This document shows, in pieces, positions 58,532 through 64,000 of a DNA stretch of 64,000 nt. The notes below the pieces were generated by a model. The model did not search any database and had not been told where the DNA came from. It saw nothing but the letters and a program-made list of their open reading frames with translations. How positions within the stretch are numbered: position 1 is the first letter of the stretch; each line of letters begins with the position of its first letter. This DNA comes from CAZSHG01 sp964459995 (GTDB taxonomy: Bacteria; UBP14; UBA6098), in the NCBI GenBank assembly GCA_964459995.1, contig CAYWOR010000001.1, positions 1-64,000 on the forward strand, written 5' to 3'. The translations under genes were made by a program, and so were the position numbers.

Positions 58532-59665
58532 ATGCGCTTGATTCTGATTCTTTGCCTCATGACGACCTGTTTTGCCGGCTATTGGGAGGGTTTTATCGAG
58601 GACGATTCTCTTCGCGAGAAAATCGAGAGAAACCTTACCGATTCCGGCGAAAACAGGGAGAATCTCGAAAGGGCGATCCTTCGCGCCGATGAATCCATCC
58701 GCGAGGGAGTGATATTTCTCATCGCAAATTCCCCCGCAGTAAACCTCGTCGCATATGATACCGAAAGCCTTTTACGCGAAGTAGCGCTTGCATATAAGGC
58801 GCGCGAGAAGTATCCATGGGGCAAAGACGCTTCCATAGAGCTTTTCCTGCATTATGTTTTGCCGAATCAGATATCCCAGGAGGAATTGACATTCTACCGC
58901 TCTTATTTCATGGAGCAGTTCGACGGCTTTCTCGATACGATAAAAACCGGCTCCGACGCCGCGATTGCGATAAATTATTGGTGTGGCGAACGTGTCAGAT
59001 TCCAGCAGACCCAAAGGCAGGATCAGAATGTGTTTCAAACACTTAGCTCCGGTTATGGCCGTTGCGAGGAGATGATGATTGTTTATGTCAGCGCGCTTCG
59101 GGCGGCTGGAATCCCCGCGAGGCAGGCCTGGACGCCTTACTGGGCGCATTCGGACAATAATCACGCATGGACGGAGCTTTGGGCCGACGGCAAATGGCAT
59201 TTTTCAGGAAGCTGTGAGCCGAAACCCTCATTGAACGACGCCTGGTTCAATACTGCGGCGACACGTGCGGCGGTGATTATGTCTTCGGCCTTTGGAGTGC
59301 CGGGCGGGGATGAGATTTTGTATCGTAAAAGCGAGCATTACGCGATGATCAATTCGACGCCGCATTATATAGAGAATCCTGCGCGGCTTGTTGTGGAGAC
59401 CGAGCGTGAGAGCACGGACGTTTTCCTTGCGGTCTTTAATTTTGGGGCTTTGCGGCCGATAATGCGTTTGAACACGGGCGATTCGACCAGCGTGGAATTC
59501 GTGATGGGGCGCGGAACCTACAATATCTATGCCGGCGACGACAGCACTTTCGCTCAGGCGGTTGTGGAGACGAAATATGGTGAGACCGAAAACCTGCGCC
59601 TTATTCCTAAACCAAAAGCAAAGATGGGCGAGGAAAGCTTCTGGCTGAGGTATTCGGCGGATTAA
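58532..59665 (+). CDS. exported transglutaminase-like domain protein
   Basis: A 377-aa protein. Signal peptide about 1-15 (TTCFAG). A transglutaminase-like core with catalytic Cys in GYGRCEEM (about 179), His in NNHAWTEL (about 210) and Asp in WADGKWH (about 218), the usual Cys-His-Asp triad. N-terminal helical part (20-130) and a C-terminal beta-sandwich (about 290-377). Bacterial members act as proteases or crosslinkers in the envelope; substrate unknown. Start ATG follows GGAGCTAAA and the tandem palindromes. Confidence 0.86.
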   Translation: MRLILILCLMTTCFAGYWEGFIEDDSLREKIERNLTDSGENRENLERAILRADESIREGVIFLIANSPAVNLVAYDTESLLREVALAYKAREKYPWGKDASIELFLHYVLPNQISQEELTFYRSYFMEQFDGFLDTIKTGSDAAIAINYWCGERVRFQQTQRQDQNVFQTLSSGYGRCEEMMIVYVSALRAAGIPARQAWTPYWAHSDNNHAWTELWADGKWHFSGSCEPKPSLNDAWFNTAATRAAVIMSSAFGVPGGDEILYRKSEHYAMINSTPHYIENPARLVVETERESTDVFLAVFNFGALRPIMRLNTGDSTSVEFVMGRGTYNIYAGDDSTFAQAVVETKYGETENLRLIPKPKAKMGEESFWLRYSAD

Positions 59666-59671
59666 GAGGGG

Positions 59672-59851
59672 GCGTTTGTCACGATTCTTGCTTTCATGCA
59701 GAGATGGTTAAAAAATATCACTGAGGACAAGAATCGCGCCAAACGCTTTACTGTCAAACGATAGCCCTTCCCCGGCGGCTGTCATGTCGCTTGCTAACGA
59801 TTCTATGCTATAATTATATTTCTCTTATAGGCAAGCGTCACGCCAGCCGCC
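59672..59851. repeat. pair of long-loop hairpins with conserved TGTCA/CGCCA interior
   Basis: Hairpin A 59672-59746: GCGTTTG / CAAACGC, a 3x3 internal loop (TCA opposite CGC), inner stem CGATTCTTG / CAAGAATCG, 37-nt loop. Hairpin B 59774-59851: GGCGGCTG / CAGCCGCC, imperfect middle (TCATGT opposite TCACGC), inner stem CGCTTGC / GCAAGCG, 36-nt loop. Both carry TGTCAYG on the left arm and CRCGCCA on the right, although the stems differ. Fills the gap between convergent genes. Confidence 0.85.
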
Positions 59852-59855
59852 TAAT

Positions 59856-61163
59856 TTACCCCTGTCTTCCCATGCCGATGAAGCGGAGGCCGGCTTTTGT
59901 GACGGCTTTTGGGTCGATTATGTTGCGGAAATCAGCGAGAATATCTCCCGAAAGCCATTCGCGGAATTCCGAGATCGAGATTTCGCCGAACTCGACCCAC
60001 TCGGTTGCTATAACCGCGGCATCCGCCCCGAGAATAGCTTGCTTGGCCGATTCGGCGTATTCGATAGTATCAGCGAGGATTCGTTCCGCAAGCTTTGTGG
60101 CTTCGGGATCGAAGGCTTTGACTTTCGCGCCGCGCTTGACTAACTCTTCTGCAATTGAGATCGCAGGCGAGTAGCGGACATCGTCGGTGTTGCCTTTGAA
60201 TGCAAGGCCGAGAAGACCTATTTTTTTGCCTTCGAGGCCGGACATGGCGTCTGAAAGTTTATTGACAAGAGTCGATGGGATATTATCATTAACCTCGATG
60301 GCCTTTTCGACGAGTTCGACATTTGTGTCGAAGGATTTGGCGATATGGAGAAGGCCGTGGGTATCTTTCGGCAGACAGCTTCCGCCGAAACCGGGACCTG
60401 GACGGAGGTATTTTTTGCCGATACGTTTGTCGAGGCCGATTCCTTTAGCCACTTCGAGGGCGTCGATACCGATTTTATCGGCAAGGAGGGCTATCTCGTT
60501 TATAAAGGTCAGTTTGACTGCGAGGAAGGCGTTCGAGGCGTATTTAATAAGCTCTGCGGCTTCCGGAGATGTTATCAGAAAATCGTGGCCTTCATCTACG
60601 AGAGGGTGATAGACCATCTTGAGGGTTTCTGCGGCTTTGGCGGTGTCAGAGCCTATAACCACGCGGTCTGGATTGAGAAAATCGCCGACTGCGGAGCCTT
60701 CGCGAAGGAATTCCGGATTACTGACAACCTCGACCGATTCCGGCGCGCCGTTTTCGAGCAGGATTTTTTTGACCATACGAGCTGTGCCGACCGGAACGGT
60801 GCTTTTATCGACCACAATGCTCTCGGGTGAGAGATGGGGAGCTATGTCTTTTGCGGCTTGGACGACGAAGTCGATGTTTACACTACCGTCTTCGGGGTTC
60901 ATTGGGGTTCCGACGCCTATGAATACGATTTCTGCGCCCTTGAGAGCAAAATCGATATCTGTTGTGAAAAGGAACCTGCCTTTGTCGATATTTTTCGACA
61001 TAAGCTCGGCGAGACCCGGCTCGTAAAAGGGCACCTCGCCGCGCAAAAGGGCTTCGATACGTTCTTCGTCGATATCGAGGCATCTGACGTTGTGTCCGAA
61101 ATCGGACACGCATACTGCGGTTACGAGGCCAACATAACCCGCGCCGACAACACATATTTCCAT
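59856..61163 (-). CDS. UDP-glucose/GDP-mannose 6-dehydrogenase
   Basis: A 435-aa NAD-dependent sugar-nucleotide dehydrogenase; most likely UDP-glucose 6-dehydrogenase, giving UDP-glucuronate for polysaccharide. NAD motif VVGAGYVGLVTA (about 5-16), VGTPMNPEDGSV (about 82-93), STVPVGTA, catalytic GFGGSCLPKDTHGL with Cys about 262, and the C-terminal UDP-binding domain LLGLAFKGNTDDVRYSPA (about 320-337). Start ATG follows AAAGGA. The two-hairpin repeat lies directly after the stop. Confidence 0.93.
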   Translation of the reverse strand: MEICVVGAGYVGLVTAVCVSDFGHNVRCLDIDEERIEALLRGEVPFYEPGLAELMSKNIDKGRFLFTTDIDFALKGAEIVFIGVGTPMNPEDGSVNIDFVVQAAKDIAPHLSPESIVVDKSTVPVGTARMVKKILLENGAPESVEVVSNPEFLREGSAVGDFLNPDRVVIGSDTAKAAETLKMVYHPLVDEGHDFLITSPEAAELIKYASNAFLAVKLTFINEIALLADKIGIDALEVAKGIGLDKRIGKKYLRPGPGFGGSCLPKDTHGLLHIAKSFDTNVELVEKAIEVNDNIPSTLVNKLSDAMSGLEGKKIGLLGLAFKGNTDDVRYSPAISIAEELVKRGAKVKAFDPEATKLAERILADTIEYAESAKQAILGADAAVIATEWVEFGEISISEFREWLSGDILADFRNIIDPKAVTKAGLRFIGMGRQG

Positions 61164-61237
61164 TTTAGTCCTTTCATGAGTTCACTTTGCGATGTTTGAG
61201 CAGATCGAATGCCATTGCGGAACAATTGAATGGGTGG

Positions 61238-61666
61238 CTATGCTCTTAAATTCCATAGGTTTAAGCCTGTCTTCAAGTTTGACGATCGAACAATGTCTGC
61301 TGTCGGATGAACGATTATCTCGCCTGTTACGGAGATTCTGCTCGTGAAAAGATGTCCGCCGGAGCAGTTCATATCGCGGTCGCCAAGAATTATGTGGGCG
61401 TGGACGATGATTGCGCCGGTTTCGTCGATGCCGAGGTTGCCTATCAGGGATAGGAGTTCTCTTTGGCCGACAACCTCTTTTTTGAGATATTCTTTTCGTT
61501 CGAGGTCGAAATACCCGATAACTGCGCGGTCTATCGCACCGATGCCTTTGAAATTGCCGCCGCGGATACCCTCGTTCGAGGCGAATGTCCTAAGCGAATC
61601 GACGATGTCGTCGCCGATTTCAAGGCAGATAAGATAGCTTCCGTCGTATTCTTCTCGATAATGCAT
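61238..61666 (-). CDS. PPC/DUF296 domain protein
   Basis: A 142-aa stand-alone PPC (plants and prokaryotes conserved) domain, a trimeric beta-barrel fold. Diagnostic parts: EIGDDIVDSLRTFASNEGIRGGNF, GIGAIDRAVIGYFDL, IVHAHIILGDRDMNCSGGHLF with the conserved His residues that bind metal in prokaryotic members. There is no AT-hook. Often called a DNA-binding protein; its true role in bacteria is not settled. Start ATG follows GAGGAG. Confidence 0.9.
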   Translation of the reverse strand: MHYREEYDGSYLICLEIGDDIVDSLRTFASNEGIRGGNFKGIGAIDRAVIGYFDLERKEYLKKEVVGQRELLSLIGNLGIDETGAIIVHAHIILGDRDMNCSGGHLFTSRISVTGEIIVHPTADIVRSSNLKTGLNLWNLRA

Positions 61667-61856
61667 GATGCTCCTCGCAAAGAATTATCTCGCAAAATAA
61701 ACATTACGGGCATAATGTGCAAACGAAAAGTAGGAGATTCTGGGATTTTTCGATGGGATGGGGAGATTTTCCTATTTTGGAATGCGATTTATTTCGGGAA
61801 AAGGCGCATTCAGGCGTGTCGCGATTTCCCGGATTCGATTAAATTAGTCAGCAATG

Positions 61857-63422
61857 TCATTTGAGATACACCACCCTTTTTGTTGCGACGTTCCCATCGC
61901 CGGAGAGCGCGTGGATTAGATATACGCCGGAGCCGAGGGATGGGGCGGGATGCCAAACATATTCGCTCTCTGAGTGAGGCCGAAGGGAGTTGTCCGCGAA
62001 GGTCGTTTCGACTCGGCTCAACGACCCAAATGCCGCCCCCCGAGCCGAGCCGAAGGGAGTGTTTGCCACCAACCGTCCCGCGACATCGTAAATCTCGACG
62101 ATTGGATTATCTGGATTCCCGATTTCTCGGGAATGACAATCGAGGGTGATTGTTACCGAGGAATTGAAGGGGTTCGGATATGCGGAAATCTCGAATGCCT
62201 CCGGTTTTGGGGCGGGGGGATTTTCTGAGATGGCCGATGGAACATGATGCCCCAGGGAATCGACTCGAATGACCAAGGGATCGGCGATGTCGGTGTCGAG
62301 ATAAACGCGATAGCCGGCTATGATATAACCACCGTCCTCGGTTTCGAGTATATCGGCGCCGTATTCGCTTTTGTCGGTATCCTCGCCGAATTTGCGTGTC
62401 CAAAGAGTGTCACCGTGCTCGTCAAGTTTGAGAAGCCAAATATCGAATGACATAGTGGCGTCCGAGAATGAATTGCCGAGAACGATAAAACCGCCGTCCA
62501 AGGAGCGAATGATTTTCATGCCTTTATCGGAATTTAAACCGCCATAGGATTTCCACCACAACAAATTTCCTGCTTCATCTATGTGCATTATCAGTAAATC
62601 TGTTTTGTCCTCACCTGGTAAGGTTAGACAGCCTACAACCACCGCAGAGTCTCCGGTAGTAAATACAAAATCAATAGCTACATCGATTCCGCCGAAAAAA
62701 TCATAGGTTCGTGCCCAAAGAGAATCGCCGGCTTGTGAAACTTTGATAATACAAACATCGTGTGTATAATGACCGTTGAATTGGGTTGACCCACAGGCTA
62801 AGAAGTCGCCGGATTCAGTCTGTTTTATTTGATACCCGTGGCTCAGGCTATCGGGTGCGTATTTACGAACCCAAATTGTATCGCCATCGGAGTTAAATCG
62901 CATGAATAGGAACTTTTGATAGTTTGATCCAACACCAGCTTCGGCTACAACTGCCCAACCCGTTAGAATGAAACCGCTGTCAGAATCCATATTTGTGTTA
63001 AAAACCGCACTACTTCCAGACAGCAGATATTCTTTTGACCACAAAGTATCTCCCATTTGATTCAATTTTAAAACCCAAGGATGAAAATAGGGAAAAGAAC
63101 TATTTGAAACTCCTATATAACAACTGTCAGTTGTAAGTATATGTTGACCTGTAGTTTCACTTATTATTGGGCTTCCGTATGATCGGCTCCAAATAATATT
63201 TCCGTATTCATCTATTTTCATAAATAAAAAATCTCTTAATCCTGAGCCTGGCATTGGCATCGTATAGCCAGCTATCACATACCCGCCATCCCAAGCATGA
63301 CTTATGGTATTTATTTTTTCACTGGAAGGAGCAGAATATACTCGTTCCCAGCCGAAAAGGGGGAGGGCAAGAAGGATGAGGAAGAGAAAGAAGGTTTTAT
63401 AAATTTTAAGGGGTAAGGCCAT
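61857..63422 (-). CDS. secreted beta-propeller protein with sorting domain disrupted by in-frame repeats
   Basis: A 521-aa protein. Signal peptide about 1-23. A propeller-like domain of about six or seven repeats with DGGYVIAGY, DSGFILTGW, ESGDFLACGS, DGGFIVLGN, DGGYIIAGYR and GDTLWxRxY segments (about 30-390). The sorting domain starts YPNPFNSS and ends VVYLK. Inside it, the sequence CHSREIGNPDN and a longer stretch near TPFGSARGAAFGSLSRVETT have no counterpart in sibling domains and are encoded by hairpin repeats (see 61979-62134). The start has GAGGAG at a longish 12-nt spacing. Confidence 0.85.
   Translation of the reverse strand: MALPLKIYKTFFLFLILLALPLFGWERVYSAPSSEKINTISHAWDGGYVIAGYTMPMPGSGLRDFLFMKIDEYGNIIWSRSYGSPIISETTGQHILTTDSCYIGVSNSSFPYFHPWVLKLNQMGDTLWSKEYLLSGSSAVFNTNMDSDSGFILTGWAVVAEAGVGSNYQKFLFMRFNSDGDTIWVRKYAPDSLSHGYQIKQTESGDFLACGSTQFNGHYTHDVCIIKVSQAGDSLWARTYDFFGGIDVAIDFVFTTGDSAVVVGCLTLPGEDKTDLLIMHIDEAGNLLWWKSYGGLNSDKGMKIIRSLDGGFIVLGNSFSDATMSFDIWLLKLDEHGDTLWTRKFGEDTDKSEYGADILETEDGGYIIAGYRVYLDTDIADPLVIRVDSLGHHVPSAISENPPAPKPEAFEISAYPNPFNSSVTITLDCHSREIGNPDNPIVEIYDVAGRLVANTPFGSARGAAFGSLSRVETTFADNSLRPHSESEYVWHPAPSLGSGVYLIHALSGDGNVATKRVVYLK
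61979..62060. repeat. in-frame repeat insertion in the sorting-domain coding region
   Basis: GCCGAAGGGAGT occurs at 61979-61990 and again at 62049-62060, bracketing a hairpin GGTCGTT (62001-62007) / AACGACC (62020-62026). The segment adds about 28 residues to the sorting domain without breaking the frame. Confidence 0.7.
62115..62134. repeat. REP-like hairpin inside coding sequence
   Basis: ATTCCCGA, TTTC, TCGGGAAT: an 8-bp stem of the common CTGGATTCCCG...CGGGAATGAC type of dispersed palindromic repeat, here read as HSREIGNPD within the sorting domain. Confidence 0.75.
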
Positions 63423-63430
63423 AGTTATTG

Positions 63431-63817
63431 TTACTCCTCTTCAGATCCTTTTAGGCCACAGTTGCATACTCTTCGGAGCAAACAACTTGCATTTGCGTCA
63501 AGGGTCACATCATAAGGAATCGTACCCGACACTTCTACAACTGTAACACCGGATTGATATAAATCTGAAGTGCCGTCTTTACGAACAACTCTGGCGAAAA
63601 CGGTGTAAGTATCATCGTTGACATCGACACTGTATTCTCCATTATCGGTGACGCAGGCTATAGTAGTATCACCAGTCGAATGCGAGATTAGCATCACATC
63701 TCCACAGTCAGCTTTTGCATCTCTGTAATCGCAGTAAACATCGCCTTTGATTTCGACAGCAGAGATTGTAACAGCAACAACCATAATCATTAGAACAACG
63801 AGTATTGCTTTTCTCAT
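63431..63817 (-). CDS. small exported beta-sandwich protein
   Basis: A 128-aa protein. Signal peptide about 1-20 (TISA). The mature part (IKGDVYCDYRDAKADCGDVMLISHSTGDTT in pieces: GDVYCDYRDA, DNGEYSVDVNDDTYTVFARV) looks like a carboxypeptidase-regulatory or Cna-B-like single domain. Four or more cysteines, with CLLRRVCNC near the C-terminus, suggest a disulfide or metal site. It lies 8 nt ahead of the propeller gene and behind a strong promoter, so the two likely form one unit. Confidence 0.78.
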   Translation of the reverse strand: MRKAILVVLMIMVVAVTISAVEIKGDVYCDYRDAKADCGDVMLISHSTGDTTIACVTDNGEYSVDVNDDTYTVFARVVRKDGTSDLYQSGVTVVEVSGTIPYDVTLDANASCLLRRVCNCGLKGSEEE

Positions 63818-63832
63818 AGTTTCTTTCCTTTC

Positions 63833-63860
63833 ATTATAGACCTTACCCCTTTATTGTCAA
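63833..63860 (-). promoter_or_regulatory. strong sigma-70-like promoter
   Basis: On the minus strand TTGACA (63860-63855), 16-nt spacer, TATAAT (63838-63833); both hexamers match consensus. The ATG at 63817 is only 16 nt beyond the -10 box, so the leader would be about 9 nt, with AAAGGA overlapping the start of transcription. Confidence 0.75.
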
Positions 63861-64000
63861 GATAAACTTTTGCTTAAAAATCCGTTTCGGGAATAAAAAA
63901 AACCCGCACAACTTAACGCCGCGCAGGCAATAGTCGAAACACATGAAATTCTTCTTATGGTCGCATGAAAGCTACACCCCCCCCCGTAAAGCGTATTCAA
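63861..64000. other. window end without a recognised gene
   Basis: No coding region seen. A run of ten C lies near 63976-63985, a possible contig-end artefact. Confidence 0.6.

Noticed and set aside
63976..63985. Run of ten C near the end
   Set aside because: Homopolymer near the window edge, possibly a sequencing artefact; no structure around it.

Overview
The window looks like part of a metagenome-assembled bacterial scaffold (one 100-base N gap at 48950-49049), probably from an uncultured lineage of the FCB superphylum or a neighbouring candidate phylum. Evidence: a bacterial 23S-5S rRNA end; six secreted proteins ending in a PNPFN-type type IX-like C-terminal sorting domain; a TonB-dependent receptor with the CxNCNF plug signature; BioY; and a bacterial member of the geranylgeranylglyceryl/heptaprenylglyceryl phosphate synthase family. 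Phylum assignment is inference.

Layout. 1-1174: 3' part of 23S rRNA and 5S rRNA, then a small hypothetical gene followed by a decayed second 5S copy. 1.8-6.6 kb: membrane protein, bioY, a TonB receptor behind a palindromic operator-like site, DUF3795 and L7/L12-like small proteins. 6.6-15.9 kb: glycosyltransferase, secreted proteins, OmpA/PD40 protein, two YIP1-family membrane proteins, DUF2752, a flavin oxidoreductase, a short RlmN-like radical SAM protein and a dipeptidase. 16.1-20.1 kb: alaS, a DEDD exonuclease and the GGGPS-family gene, tightly packed. 20.2-29.3 kb: two giant secreted peptidases (C25-like and S8). 29.5-36 kb (minus): ABC-F, priA, TPR lipoprotein, TIGR02757. 36.4-47.1 kb: more sorting-domain proteins, a Cys/His-repeat protein, OsmC, GyrI-like, lipocalin, YciI, flavodoxin, an AASPLP-repeat membrane protein, an SLC13 transporter and a purple-acid-phosphatase-like protein. 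47.2-51.4 kb: accessory island (HNH protein, unknown protein, N gap, HicAB, DUF262/HNH protein) next to hutU. 53-64 kb: glycosyltransferase, a DUF2089/DUF4097/SHOCT-like operon, an exported AmrS-like radical SAM protein, lipoprotein, transglutaminase, UDP-glucose dehydrogenase, PPC/DUF296 protein and secreted proteins.

Most unusual content. (1) Three intergenic elements (15884-16047, 29260-29535, 56375-56617) each fold on paper into a four-way cloverleaf: an outer stem whose core GGGGCGTCG/CGACGCCCC is shared, plus three arms with unrelated but near-perfect 10-17 bp stems, most loops being close to 35 or 72 nt. In two of them the helices abut with no unpaired junction base. Related long-loop hairpins lie at 59672-59851 and perhaps 36066-36127. 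I know of no named family that matches. (2) The accessory island carries two partial copies of the hutU 3' end and is bracketed by an imperfect direct repeat, suggesting that the 3' end of hutU is used as an insertion target. (3) Smaller items: PriA homology running upstream of every canonical start codon to an SD-spaced ATC; tandem GTGTTA/TAACAC palindromes before a transglutaminase gene; palindromic elements inserted in frame inside a sorting domain.
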